NCBI RefSeq assembly: GCF_029227915.1
Contig: NC_079878.1
Coordinates: 8,492,001 to 8,556,000 of the forward strand
Direction of reading: 5' to 3'
DNA: 64,000 nt
Source: Hydractinia symbiolongicarpus
Lineage: Eukaryota > Cnidaria > Hydrozoa > Anthoathecata > Hydractiniidae
The stretch's first letter is position 1, and every line of letters starts with the position of its first letter. Below the pieces are notes generated by a model. That model searched no databases. It was not told where the DNA came from and saw only the letters and a list, made by a program, of their open reading frames with translations. This document shows positions 1 through 12,500 of this stretch, piece by piece. A program made the translations under genes and the position numbers.

Positions 1-49
1 CAACTTGTTGGGTCCTTTATTTACTTCGCAAGTTAGTTTTATATTAAAA

Positions 50-758
50 CTAGTCGATAAAGCCCGTGGTGAAATCCACTTAGGCAGAAGGAAAATGGAA
101 AAATAGGTTGTTTTAAGTTTTTTGCTGACGACAGCAGTGCAGATACAAAAAAATTGGCGAAATTTAGTTTCTTCGTGGCCTATAATATGTAGAGCTTAAA
201 CTGCTGATCAAGAAAATGTATATGATCATGTGCTTTTGATGAGCGGTTACTGAGATATAAAGAGTATTAAAATTTTGCTGACGTCAGCAAAGACCTGCTA
301 AAATACTAAAAAAAATTTTCAGAAATTTGTATACCTGTTATCGTATAGATCTTGAAACACTGATCAAGAAAATGTATAGGATTATGTACTTTTTACAAAC
401 GCTTGCGGAGATATTAAGGTTTGAAGGTTTTTAGATGACGTCATCAACCCGTCCATTCCGAAACGCATTTGGTGACCCAGGTTTAGGAAACTTACCCAAA
501 TTGGTCCTAGGTGGCCCCTAGTTACCCACGTGGTGAAAAATCATCGACGTCACCACCTCGTTTCAAAGTTATTTAGCCTCAGTTTTAGGTGCACTGTAAT
601 GGCTTGATATTGACGTTAATGTAGTGTTATTGACGTCGCCCCGTAACGTCAGAAAACTTAACATATTAGACATTCATTTTTCAGCAACATCAAAGGAAAA
701 TGAACACATCCACTTTGCCTGTTACGGACAGACACAGTCTCCGTATTATTATAAGAGA
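50..758 (-). mobile_element. Non-autonomous Helitron H1 (3' end at left)
   Basis: Read on the minus strand, the element ends at 50-53 with CTAG followed by host T. Upstream of that is the family's short GTGG/CCAC hairpin (about 69-81). The 5' end at 758 reads TCTCTTATAATAATACGG, matching the 5' end of the larger Helitron at 57354. The interior encodes nothing convincing. It contains two diverged copies, about 158 bp apart, of a segment containing GATCAAGAAAATGTATA (near 210 and 368), each followed by a TGACGTCA-type palindrome. The 105-codon frame at 624-941 crosses the junction into the next element and is not a gene. Confidence 0.8.
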
Positions 759-3236
759 CTACTCAATAAGGCCCGTGGAAAAATCCACTTAGGCAAAAGG
801 CCATTAAAAATAAGTTGCTTTAAAAGTTTTGCTGACGTAAGCAACGCATATACAAAAAAAATGTTCTTAAAATCTTACACAAAATGTCAAATGTCAAATC
901 TTACACAAAAGAACAGCTTGCAAGGTGCAAAATCTAGTTGATAAAAAGTTACAACAACGACACTCACAACATCGACACTCACAACACCAATGCTTACAAA
1001 ACCGACAGTAAGAACACAAACAGTCACAACACGGATAATAACAATGTTAGAAATAACGCATCTCAAATATGTACATCTTATAAGTAATTATGTTAAAAAC
1101 CCTCAGTACTTTTATTCTGAAATGTCAAAAAGTTGGCCTGCAAGAGTTAGCACAAATCAACAAAAATAAGTTCTTTACACATTTTAAATATTGTCTTTCC
1201 CTTAAAAGCTTATACAAAAATATGAAAAAGCCATAGTTAAGAAAACATTAAATGTAAATCTACAAAAATCAGTCATTTCAGTTGCATACCATTCTATCCC
1301 ACAAAAATTTACACAAAATGTAAAATTCAACCAGTTAAAAACACAAATATTTTTCTTTTTTAGTATGATGATCCGTACTGCCCTTTACCAACAATTCTAA
1401 ACCTAAATGTCAAAAAATCAATAAGCAGAGAATAAACTTGAATTAAAAAAGATCATTATTTCATTACATTGTATACGGTTCCTAAACAAAAGTCTCCACA
1501 ATTCTGGTTTTTGAGAAACACATCTAATCAACAAAAATAATTTCATTCAGTATGTCGTATATTACCATTACCCATCAATCTGCCACAAAAAGGTTATGAA
1601 ACACATCAAAATTTAGAAAAATCAGTCATTTCAGTGCATACAGTCATCGACCATTAGATTACTAAATCAGAAACAAAAACAATAATAAATAACTTTACAC
1701 ACACACACATTTAAATTCTATAAAATTCGTTCCACTTGTCATATTGCATGTGGTCCCCCTTGTAGAGTGCACAGGTAATGTGAAAAAAATTATTTGATTT
1801 GTTTGATTAGATTTGTTTACATTTTAGCGGTAAGCTCCTTGTCTCTGGCTTTTGCATGGCACGAAAAAATATGCTATGATTTGGTGAAGAAAGGTCTTTT
1901 ACTGTGGATTTCTTCTAATGGGGACATCGTTTGGGTTATAAACTATTATGGAGTGTAGGTTGATGCCTTCTGATTTATTTGAATTCATTAAAAGTCATAA
2001 GAATGCCTTCGTTTGAAGAAATGATCTGATAATTACTTTGCTTCACCTAGCACCCCAATCTTTTTCCTTGCCACGCAAATGCCAAAGCCGAAATAGCTTA
2101 CCACTGAAAATGTAAACAACAGAATTCATCTATACTCTATGGGCATAAAAATACATCCTACTATCCTGCAAAAGTTCAAGTCTTTGAAAGATTTTGTAGG
2201 TAGGTAGCTAGCTTGTAACATAATTCGTGCTCATAAAAGAAGAGAAATTTGGAAACTATAGTAGTTAGCTATAGATAATTAAAAAAGAGGAATAACAACA
2301 GAAGGTCATAGGTTAGAGCTAGCCATGATGGGATGGGGGAGCTGGACTTGGAGGCTAACATTAGCTAGCTAACAGTAGCTAAGACTCCCAGTTAAGTATA
2401 CTTAAACTGGGAACACTTAACTAAAACTAAAGCTAGCTATTTATGCTTAGTAAAACACATATAAAGAGAGGCAATAGTGATGTAAAATTAATAACATTAC
2501 AGTTCAACAAATCAAAGTTTTCCGTTTTTAGTCAGCCAACAGTTTTATGTAGCATTTTGAATTTTAGGACAATACATTAGTTACGCGCCATGGCAGATGA
2601 ATTATGCAACAAAACGTAAACAAATATGGCTACATACGCGGTAAAATATAAAACTGTGGCTTTTCCTGGGAAATGCAAGTCTGCTTGCCCCACTGTCATA
2701 AAAAAACCAAACGCCTAAAAATATCAAAGTTCTTACTATTTGTGATTTCAAATCCACTTTAAATTCTAGCCTTTGTTTCCTACTTCTAACTTTACTTTAC
2801 ATCTAGCTCCACTTCTCACTTCACTTTTCTACTTCTCCACTTGGTCTCTATTGTTTTTAAATATATAGCTAGGCTTTTTTAAACCACTTTTTTCCTTTTT
2901 TTCAAGGTAAAGGGATCGTTCTTCTGTGATTTTTTTGGTGACCTTTATTTTCCATTTTCTTTTTAAATATGCTTTTTTGAAACACTTATTTTACTTTTTT
3001 TGTGGGTTTTTTTTGGGGCGAGAGGACACCATTTTTCAAAAGTTAGCCGGTAAATTTATTTCAGAAAATCAAATTGAGTCGTTTTTTATCACGTGATGTA
3101 AACAAAGTTAACCCGCTAGCAAATTAGACATTATTTTTTCGGCGACTTCAAAGAAAATTTCGGCGATATCAAAGGAAAATGACAATATCAACTTTGCCTG
3201 TCACAGAGACACGGAACTGGCGTATTATTATATAGA
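759..3236 (-). mobile_element. Non-autonomous Helitron H2, abutting H1
   Basis: On the minus strand the 5' end at 3236 reads TCTATATAATAATACGCC after a host A. The next 80 bases are nearly the same as the start of the Helitron at 57354. The 3' end is at 759, with a decayed CTAG (written ctac on the plus strand) and the hairpin at about 770-787. No base separates it from the TC start of H1. Bases 759-855 repeat the 3' part of H1 (50-145). Inside there is no helicase or nuclease frame. Visible are many TAGCTAGC motifs at 2200-2460, a near-palindrome at 2387-2411, an (AC)n run near 1699 and an ATCACGTGAT motif near 3090 that also occurs in the 57354 element. Confidence 0.8.
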
Positions 3237-3399
3237 TAAATAACTTTTTTAAACCTATACTTATTCTTACTTGGAAGACTCTTGTTTAAAATAATTATAC
3301 TTTGTTACAAAGTTTTTACAACTCCTAAGGCTCCGCAAAAATAAAAGTGAATATTTTGTTATTTTTATTTTTGGAAATCCCTTGCTATTATTTTTGTCA

Positions 3400-3480
3400 T
3401 GGTGCGTACCCTTGTGGTTACAAAGTGTGCTTTGTAATCACAAGGTTCGTGGTTCAGTTCACAAGTGCCTTTACCACAAC
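3400..3480 (+). repeat. tRNA-derived SINE head (probable)
   Basis: The stretch CTTTGTAATCACAAGGTTCG followed by TGGTTCAGTTCAC resembles the anticodon arm and B box of a threonine-type tRNA. The first part, TTGTGGTTACAAAG, fits an A-box region. The tRNA fold is imperfect: the same bases form a 15-bp stem (3411-3425 with 3430-3444), so this is a retroposed relic and not a working tRNA gene. The tail to about 3600 has no recognised ending. It lies just upstream of the first visible CASD1-like exon. Confidence 0.5.
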
Positions 3481-3649
3481 TACATGTTAAAGGAAAATTA
3501 GGTAGGCAATGCGGTGTATACCTAATGTATATATTTAAAGCACAGGAACCACATTGATAACAGTGTTTCCAGCACTAAAGTGACTATCCAATATAAATGT
3601 TCGCAATAATGATACTACTATGTCTCATGCCAAGTCTCTCTTTTTTTAG

Positions 3650-6600
3650 ATTTGACTGAAGATGAAGTCAAGCAATATGATCAAATTTCCGTGTTGCCAT
3701 GGTTATACGCCGAGCACATGTATGCGGGTATGAAGGCCATGGCCAAACTTGCCGCCATTATGCTGTATATCTTTTTAGCTGATAGGTATGTCTTGTAAAC
3801 TTCAATTCTGCTGTTTTGTCTATTGCTTGACATCTGCAAGGTAACTGATTCTAAAAAGCCCCTCTCATTTCAAGTATGCTGTACCTGGTTTCAAACTGTT
3901 CTTTCTCTTTGTACACTCTTCCTGTAAATCGCTTTGATCCAAAACAAGGCACTTACCACTGGGGAAAAAATTAAAAAATTTAGCAGAATTTTTGCTCCGC
4001 TTGTAAATATAAATTATGACCATAAATCGTTCACAGCAAATGTTGTTTTCTACGTCGTGGCTTAAAGTATTAACCTTATTGTACTAAATTAAAGTGTAGT
4101 GTTTTTTAAATGACAAATCTCTTTAAATATGACATAAAGTTTACGCTTAATGTAATTCATCGGCTTACATTTTCAGTTCCTTGCTTTACAACAAGAATCA
4201 CAAATTGTATAGCCACGAGGCATTTTTCGTCCCGTTAACTTTACTAATAATTGTTGGATTGTGCACAAGGACACCCACAAAACAGGTAAAGTTTGTTTTT
4301 TGTTACTAGTGGTTGCATTTTGTGACCTTTTGACGTATTTCATTCAGCCATACAAAACTCAAAACAACGTATCCAGTGACTAGCGTTTGACAATTTTTCT
4401 GTTTGTTAATATTGTTATTCTGATTTTTTCTTCTGTTTTAGACATCCTTTTTAAACACACATCAAGTGGAAGAATGGAAAGGTTGGATGATTATAGTGAT
4501 CATGTTGTATAACTACACACATGCGGAAGAGGTATGGTGCTAGGTTGTTTATATGCAGCGTAGATGATAAGAAAATTAACACTGTTTTGACGGGTGTTAA
4601 TTAATGTCTCGTAGCATCAATCCAAGATTTTGCTTTTCTTCTCGTCTTTATTATTAAAGTCTTTGTGTACAAATATGTCTGGCTTTTGTAATTTCATTTT
4701 TGGTGCATGCTATTCGCATATTGGCAGTCCTTTTTAGACAGGTTTCAAAAAAAAAAAAAACTCCGATACATCAGATAGATCAGACGAAAGAATTAGCTTA
4801 TTAACAAAATAGATACTCGATTGGAAAAGCCTTTTTAATTGGGAGTTATCCGTCTAGCAGAGAAAATAAAAGCTATATAACACCGTGTTTTGTAGCCCAA
4901 TGCCATGCCTAATTTACATTTGCAGCAACACAATGAGTTGAATATAGCATATAGTACAATAAGACTGTGCAAGATGAAGGAGAAACTGATAAATGTCAAA
5001 TGTGACGCAGGTTTGTGTTACAACAAACATTGTAATGAATTGTATTACCATTGTAATGCCTGGTATATTTTTGCTTAGGTCTTACCAATATTTGTGAACG
5101 TTAGACTGCTCGTCTATTCATTTTTGTTCATGATTGGATTTGTTCATTTCAAACAATTTTGGTACGCCGCTGATTTTGGATTGTACAAAATATGCAAGGT
5201 AACGAGAAAATTTGTTTCTTTTCAATAAACCACTCCAACTGTAGTGCTGATATATAGAAGTAACATTAAACGCTTTTAAATACCTTCTTATCAAGGAAAT
5301 TAAATTCTTGTTGTTTTTTTCTGTTTTAGGTTCTTGCTCACATGAATGTATTCTGTGTTGTGTTGTGTCTTGTTATGGGTCATCCATATCAATTTTACTA
5401 CATCGCACCTTTGTTGTCATTTTGGTTTTTCATCGTTTACATCACAATGGCATTGATACCACGTATCACGCACCAGATTGTCGTAGGTATGCAATCTTTT
5501 TGTCAATGTGCTGCCTGATCATCGTGTTGTTGTTGTTTTTGTTTGTTTGTTTTGCTTATTTTGTTTGTTTTCTGTGTGGTTATTGACTTTTTTGCCTTTC
5601 TATTTTAACTATTATTTTTCAGAGCAACCTCGAAAAAATGTTTGGATGATCTCCAAATTAATTTTTTTGTTTGTTGTTGTATTTGTGATTTGGGCAAACG
5701 AGGTAAGTTTCAATTATGTTTAGATTGCGAAATTTGTTTTTATGTGACTGTAATATTGTGAATTGTTCATCACTTCTAAGTAAACATCTTGTTGACTTAA
5801 CCTCACAGGGGAAGCTGTATTTTAATAAATGCAGGATTTTTTCTCTCTTATTATCGACCTTACGGAAAAAGAACGAGGCCACCTGCAAGGGGGGAGATTA
5901 TTATTGTGATTTTTTCAATGCGCATGTGCAGATCACGATTAATCTTAAAAACAACGTTGCAGTTTCCCCTTGAACTCTAAAACAACTATTCAAAAAAAAT
6001 TCTACTGATAAAACCACGCAGAGAAAGCGATTATGCGTTTTTTTTCTAAATTTTGTGTGTTCGATGCCGTGAGGCCTCATTTTTTTCTGTCAGTTCCGGA
6101 TTTTTTGCAGTTTTTAATATACATATTTGTATCTTTTGTTTTCGCTAAATCGCTTTCCTTTAAATTTTTTGAAATCAATTTTCATGTGTTTTTATATGAT
6201 GTCTTTGATGAAAAGTTACTACGGTGCAGATAGTCTCTGTTTGTGTTTCGTAAAGGTCACATTGATTTATACATTACTGGTATTCCGATAAACAACTGCT
6301 TTTTTCTTCACTTGTAACGGTGCGTTTCAACACCCAAGCCACATGACTTCACTTGTCACTAAAAGTTTTTAAGTGTATTGATAATACTAAAGAATGCTGC
6401 ATTTCAGCTTGGGATAACTATCAGTTATTGTTTTCTACTCTAGAACATCTGCGAATTCGTATTTTCACAAAGAGTTATTCGTGAGTTGTTTATTGATTCA
6501 AATGGTGAAATACAGAAATGGAGGTTTCATTCTGGTCTTCACAGATATGTGAGTTGGCTTCTGTTGTTTTGGTGTGAGAAAAAATATAGGTGGTCATTTT

Positions 6601-8995
6601 AATGTTCAATTTAACTTACTGTATTTTTTTTTTAATTTGGTGGCTTGAAAAGTGTTTCCATTATTTTGTTTGCTTGCTCTGTTTTCCAGACTGTGTCAGA
6701 GTGGAGGATGACAAAGCAAGATATTTCATATTTACAATAATTTTTTGGTCCCTAAAAAGTGAACAAAATAAACAGCTAAATGGAAACATGTAGGTTAACC
6801 AACTAAACTTTGCTTATATTGAGAAAAACTACTTTGCTAACTAACATACTGCCTGCCAAGATTGGATCCGCAGTACACACAACTGGGAGCTGCAGACGAA
6901 CCCACTATACTACGTGCGGCAATATGCTAGTGATGAACTCAGATAGTTTATCCGGGTGGTGTGTATACATAGGTTTGCTTGTTTTATTATTTAGGCTGTT
7001 GTATTTGGCATGCTTTGCTCTTATGTTTACGTCACGTTGAAACGTAATGGAATCATTAAAGACGATGAAAATAACGGCTTAATTTTACCGTCGACGAAAT
7101 TGTCAGTTATAGCTATGCTGTTTGCGTTTGCTGGTTTGCTGGTAAGTACACAGTAAGAAAGCTCTTTTCAGTTTATCCGTGGACACTTTCACCACGCTGC
7201 CTTTTTTGTCTCACTTTTACCAAACGTATAAAGCTTCCTGAGACAATGAGACTTTTCATCAAAGCTAATATTCCGACTAAAAAATGTGCTATAAATTTAA
7301 AATTTGTGTTAATATAGGCATGATTAGATGACAGATTCGAGGCTTGTTTCCATTTTAATACATTTTTCGCTACAGCGCGCATGCGCAATTGGATAAAACC
7401 TCTAACTTTGTCGTTTTTATGTCCGCTGAAAAAAGAATTGTATCTATGCACACAGAGAACACTGTAATTTTGGAAAAGCTGTTACTTGTTAATTTGTTTA
7501 CTAGGGTTTTGAAATTCAGGCGTTCACCTGTCATTCGAAGGACTTATGTGATCACACGCACTCAATTGCGGCTTGTATTCCTGTAAGTGTTTTTAGTTTT
7601 AGTATGAATGACTGCTTTTGGCATGTTTACTTGTTGAGTTTTGGTTAAAACTTAGTCAAAAATATGCCAGAATCTTCGTGAATCGTTCATAATCAATAGG
7701 GTAGATCTAATTCCCCATATTTTCTACACTTATGTACATGAACGATAAATATAGAAATCGTAGTTAGGAACACTATTTGGTTCAGTTAAATTCGTGGTTT
7801 TGAAGCGTTCCAAGTGTCACAGAACGCCACACAACTTGTTCCATAGTAGATATTGTCCGGTTTGCATCAGAGATGTTGAGATGAATAACATTTGACTTGA
7901 TTATAACAAAAAAAACATGGAGCTTGGTACTTTGTAGTCAATAAAGTTAACAGCTAATTCCCAAGCGAATAGCCATGCTTTCTATCTTTTCTTCAAATTC
8001 AAGTTCTTTAATTTAGATATTATCATACTTGTTGCTAAGAAACATACCTGGATGGTTAAGAAGCAAGTACAGCTTCTTTTTTGCATGGGTTGGTGATATG
8101 GCACTAGAGGTATAAGTCTTTGAGTGCAGAGCAGTATTTTGCTTATGAACTTTGTTTTTCTTTGTTTGATTAATTCGTTTGATTTTTATTTTCTTGTAAA
8201 TACAAAATTTTAATTTTTTAGCGGAAAAGGAGATATTATCGCTGATTCATGCGGTAGTGAATGTTCCTAAGCGTTTTTTTCGAGGGCCAATTTCGGAATT
8301 GTCGAGTTTTTCGAAATTTTGCGAGAAAATTTCGTTAGTGTCAATTTTTTAGAATTTCAGCAATTTTCGTTATGTAAAAGATTGAAAAGGATCAAATCCC
8401 TGAAACGGATTACTAAACGAAAATCAAATAAGTTACTATCTTCTTCTTTTGTGTTTTTGAAATCGTTCTACAAATCATAAGTTTGAGGCAAATTTTCGGA
8501 GTATTTATTTTTGCGAATGACGTCACAATGAAAGTGTCGGGTATTAATTCTCGTGAAGTCAATATTGCAGTGGTTAGTATACGTATATTATTGCCGTCCA
8601 TCATATACAACTTTCTTTTGCACCTGTTTGATTTAGATCCTTCTTGTGTCATATTTCTGGGTATGAATATGACCCTAGCCCTTCTTACCGAATTGTTCTG
8701 TAACTTTTCATTTATTTATTTTTAGTTATTTTTGGGACAATATCATATATGGCTTGCGAATGATACGCATGGAATTCATGTTCTGGTACCTGGCTATCCT
8801 ACACTTAATGCTGTAGTGGCTTCGTTCACATTCGTATGTGTGATACACGAAGTCAAAAAGATATGCGCTATTTTGGCTGACACTTTGGTTACAAAAGACG
8901 TTAAAATTATGCTAAGACGTTTACTAATATTCACGATAATGCTTGTGGTGATATGGTGGCACAAATCTCATGAAAAGAAACCTGGTGCCTACTAG
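3650..8995 (+). CDS. CASD1: CASD1-like sialic acid O-acetyltransferase, 3' part (11 exons)
   Basis: Exons: 3650-3785, 4177-4285, 4442-4531, 5079-5198, 5330-5486, 5623-5702, 6444-6548, 6995-7141, 7505-7582, 8017-8109, 8726-8995. All have AG/GT borders and agreeing phases. Together they give 460 residues and the stop, against about 800 in vertebrate CASD1, so the N-terminal half (the SGNH esterase-like lumenal part with the catalytic triad) lies left of the window. What is seen is the Cas1p-type multi-membrane domain. Telling stretches are YAGMKAMAKL, EEWKGWM, HPYQFYYIAPL, LLRNIPGWLRSKYSFFFAW and GQYHIWLANDTHG. CASD1 moves acetyl groups to sialic acid in the Golgi; whether this relative uses sialic acid is not known. 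The first visible exon opens two bases into a codon. A candidate AATAAA lies at 9983, beyond a MITE. The introns contain nothing clear. Confidence 0.9.
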
Positions 8996-9329
8996 TTATA
9001 ACATCATCAAGTCATTTACCCATATGCGGTGAACACGGAAAAATTGAATACTCCTGTAGGAGAAGAGTGGAAACAATTAACCAGTCAGACAAAACTTACC
9101 TCCTGAATAGTTCACTTGTAATTAATACCGACTGCTTCGAAATGTTTCTCTTATTTTTGCATGTATGTACTTTTAAAAAAGAAAATTCTAAGTAAAGGTT
9201 CTTCACTTCTGAATCAAATTTACACTCTTATAACAATATGATATATTTTTACACTTTTAGATATTGTTTGTATTATCTGTGCATTTCTATTTTCTTGCAC
9301 TACAACACTGCGACCGTCCGAACAGTTTT
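8996..9329. other. 3' flank of CASD1-like gene
   Basis: No reading frame or repeat is recognised. It is probably 3' untranslated sequence of the CASD1-like gene, but no polyadenylation signal of the AATAAA type is seen before the MITE. Confidence 0.4.
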
Positions 9330-9703
9330 TAAAGGGAGATTTTCACGAAGCGACTTGGAGGACAAATTCGCCAGCGAAATGTATCTGAGCATAACCAGTT
9401 ATATTTTTTTTTCATTTTGCTTCGGATTAGCTCCGTCGAAAAGTAGAAACATTTCCTCCTTTTTCGGGGCGAAATATTACGCTGTCAACTTTTAGCAATT
9501 AAAACGTAATATTCACTGTTAATTTTTAGAAAAACTCAATACTGGAAAGAATTCAAAATAACTGTCTGGTTTTATACCCAAAAGAGTACTTGCTTTCAGT
9601 ATTTTAAATCGTCACATTCCACGTGAAAATCGAAAAGATATTTCGCAGCTAATTTGTCGCTGAATTTGCCATTCACAATTCGCTCCGTGAAAATCTCCCT
9701 TTA
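9330..9703. mobile_element. MITE with TAAAGGGAGATTTTCACG ends
   Basis: The left end TAAAGGGAGATTTTCACGAA is matched at the right end by its inverse, with one change, over about 24 bp. The 374-bp interior has no coding capacity beyond a chance frame at 9238-9495. The target duplication is not clear, so the superfamily is left open. Confidence 0.7.
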
Positions 9704-10946
9704 TGCTATTTCTTTCCTACATAAGAGCTTTTCCATATTTTGAGCTGTTGAGCATGGAATTTTGGTCGTTATAGAATGTATTGTTTTCCTGCCGTCCCTT
9801 TCTCTTTTCAAATTGTAGGCAACTTAAATTAAATTCGCTTTTATGTAAAAAGAATATCCAAGGTATACGCCTGTTTTTTTGTACACATCTACTTTTGTTT
9901 TTGATTTCGTACTTTAAATTATCCCTTTTATTGCCTGCTCGTTGCGCTAAGATATGCGACACTGCGATGTTAAAACATCGTCAATAAAATAAATTGGGGC
10001 ACCTTAGAACGATTCAAAACCGGAATTTATTTTTTTTATTGTAATGATAGATGTCTATTTAAGAATATTTATGTACAGATTGGTTATATTTTGTTTGTTT
10101 GTTTGTTTTTGTGTTTGCTTCCTAAGATACAACTCGTAGGAGTACTGCATCAAAGGTAGAACTTTTTGCTTAATGTGAGTTTCGAAGAGGGCTCCGCAAG
10201 TTAACTGAGTAAGTGACACGAATTCTGTTTTTATCATTGTTGAGTTTTATCAAACAATTGTTTGGAGTGATGTTGGTAACGATTGTACTGAGAAGCATTT
10301 TTGCAAAATAAAAACTTGTATTATGGAAAATATTTTTCAATAGTCCTATTTTGTTACTATTTTAGGTTGTCTGGTGTGAATAAAGGTCTGTATCAATATT
10401 TTTAATTGGATTTCTATGGTTATTTCTCTTACATAGAAAATAAGTTCTGTTAACAGTTGGTACTGAGCATTTTAGGACTAATCACCAAGTGAAGATTCAG
10501 ATCACGCGCCATCTTATCCTTCTGTAACTTTGAAAAGGGATGCATATAATTATACATATAATTGCGAAAAATATAACTGTCATAGAACGCCTGGCTGAAA
10601 ATCTGCTTATCATGTAGCAATTTGGGTAATATTTGTACCTAAAATTTAAGGGAATCTGCTCCCTATGTACACTAAGAAATTCAACGGTGTTACGGTGACA
10701 CCCCTAACATCATCATTGATTGAAATAACTCCCTATGGCTGTCGCCTATCAGCATAATATGATAAATTTCCGTCTCTTTAAGTTGACTGTCCGTAAGAGT
10801 CAAATTATCTCCGGCCAGAAGGTGCAAATTTTAGTGTGACTTCTTTTTGGCAGTGACCTTTTATTCAAAAACACTTGCGTAGGCAGGGGACCTTTAAATA
10901 TGAGTATCATACAAGTGACATACACCAGGACGTTTAGAATACCAGT
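9704..10946. other. Intergenic, no gene seen
   Basis: A+T-rich sequence with a GTTT repeat at 10094-10110. Candidate AATAAA signals for plus-strand transcripts occur at 9983 and near 10378. Short frames on both strands look like chance. Confidence 0.5.
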
Positions 10947-11828
10947 CGTTGAATGATTGTTGCACGTTCAATGATATTTGTTTGTTCAATATTTGTTGTG
11001 CGTTCAATGATTGTTGTGCGTTCGATGATTATTGTGCGTTCAATGATTATTGTGTGTTCAATGATATTTGTGTGTTCAATGTTTCTTGTGCGATCAATGA
11101 TATTTGTGTGTTCAATGTTTGTTGTACGTTTAAATGATTGTTGTGCGTTCAATGATTGTTGTGCGTTCGATGATTATTGTGCGTTCAATGATTATTGTGT
11201 GTTCAATGATATTTGTGTGTTCAATGATATTTGTGCGTTCAATCATTATTGTGCGTTCAATGATTGTTGTACGTTCAATGATTGTTGTACGTTCAATGAT
11301 TGTTGTGCGTTCAATGATTGTTGTGCGTTCAATGATTGTTGTGTGTTCAATGATTGTTGTGCGTTCAATGATTGTTGTGCATTCAATGTTTGTTGTGCGT
11401 TCATTGATATTTGTGTGTTCAATGTTTGTTGTGCGTTCAATGATTGTTGTGCGTTCGATGATCGTTGTGCGTTCAATGATTGTTGTACGTTCAATGATTG
11501 TTGTGTGTTCAATGTTTGTTGTGCGTTCATTGATATTTGTGTGTTCAATCTTTGTTGTGCGTTCAATGATTGTAGTGCTTTCAATGATCGTTGTGCATGC
11601 AATGATTGTTGTGCGTTCAATGATATTTGTGTGTTCAATGTTTGTTGTGCGTTCATTGATATTTGTGTGTTCAATGTTTGATGTGCGTTCAATGATTGTA
11701 GTGCGTTTAATGATTGTTGTGCGTTCAATAATATTTGTGTGTTCAATAACTCTTGTGCGTTCGATGACATTGTGCGTTTAATCATACTTGTGTGTCCCAT
11801 AATTCTTGTGCGTTCAATGATTGTTGTG
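10947..11828. repeat. 18-bp minisatellite with 126-bp higher-order repeat
   Basis: About 48 head-to-tail copies of an 18-bp unit, best written GTTCAATGATTGTTGTGC. Variants have GATATTTGTGTG or GTTTGTTG cores. The right half has a second layer: the variant order repeats every seven units, with matching blocks starting at 11384, 11510 and 11636 (126 bp apart). One extra base near 11130 shifts the register by one. Because 18 is a multiple of three, two plus frames (MIVVRS and NDCCAF repeats) and one minus frame (NAQQSL repeats) stay open for 180-240 codons. No flanking gene structure supports translation. Confidence 0.95.
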
Positions 11829-12354
11829 GGTGTATGGTGTTGGAGAGCGAAAATCTAGGCATAAGCATTGCTACTCGATGTCGTTAGATTTTTTTGTTGT
11901 TGGTTTTTGGCTTTTTGGGACATTAATAACATCTTAACCGATTCTAACTTAATTATAAACAGATAATGACGATGTATATTAAAGCAAGTCAAAACATTAT
12001 TTGTAGCTTAGTCTGATAAGGTGAAAATTTTGCGTTCTCAAAGTGGTAATGTGCAAACAACAACATTCTAAAGTTCGTCCAGTAGCCAATATAATAATAA
12101 GAGGTCTCGCCAACATGTAGCATTACATAAAATAAAAATAAAAAGAAGACGGAAGAAAGTAGAAAGAGCTATTAAGCGCTACACTGGGTTTGCAAAGCAC
12201 CGTACACATTTAATAAAACCCGTAAGTGGATTTGCGACATGGTGTACACACAACATGGTTTACCTGAAACTGAGCGTTGAATTTGGCCTAGACAGCGGGT
12301 TACACAGATACTTGTCGCTTAACACAGCATGTCGACAGCAGGTCCCGCGGCTAG
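11829..12354. other. Intergenic, no gene seen
   Basis: No recognised repeat or convincing frame. Confidence 0.5.
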
Positions 12355-12500
12355 TCTCTATAATAATAGCCATTGTCTGTGTGCCGGCCGCCACAAGCGA
12401 GTCCTATCCTAAGCTACGCATGAAATCTTTAGGTTAATTTTTTTTACCGACTTTGCTGCCACGGGGAATTCCCGTAGATTTTCCACGGCTTAGCGATTTC
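12355..12500 (+). mobile_element. Decayed mini-Helitron (probable)
   Basis: It starts TCTCTATAATAATAGCC followed by TTGTCTGTGTG, close to the 5' end of H1. About 115 bp later comes CCCGTAGATTTTCCACGG and then CTTAGCGATTTC, a worn form of the family's 3' hairpin and tail. The 146-bp length is like that of the copy at 46945. The final CTAG is lost and the middle does not match, so this is less certain than the others. Confidence 0.5.

Noticed and set aside
624-941. 105-codon frame as a gene
   Set aside because: It crosses the junction of two Helitrons and has no protein-like features.
3411-3475. Functional threonine tRNA gene
   Set aside because: Acceptor and T stems do not pair properly; a SINE relic fits better.
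5308-5973. Plus and minus frames around the CASD1-like exons
   Set aside because: They overlap true exons in other frames or run across intron borders.
10953-11800. Long frames of 242, 215 and 184 codons as genes
   Set aside because: They are the three open registers of an 18-bp minisatellite; composition is pure repeat and no promoter or splice structure surrounds them.
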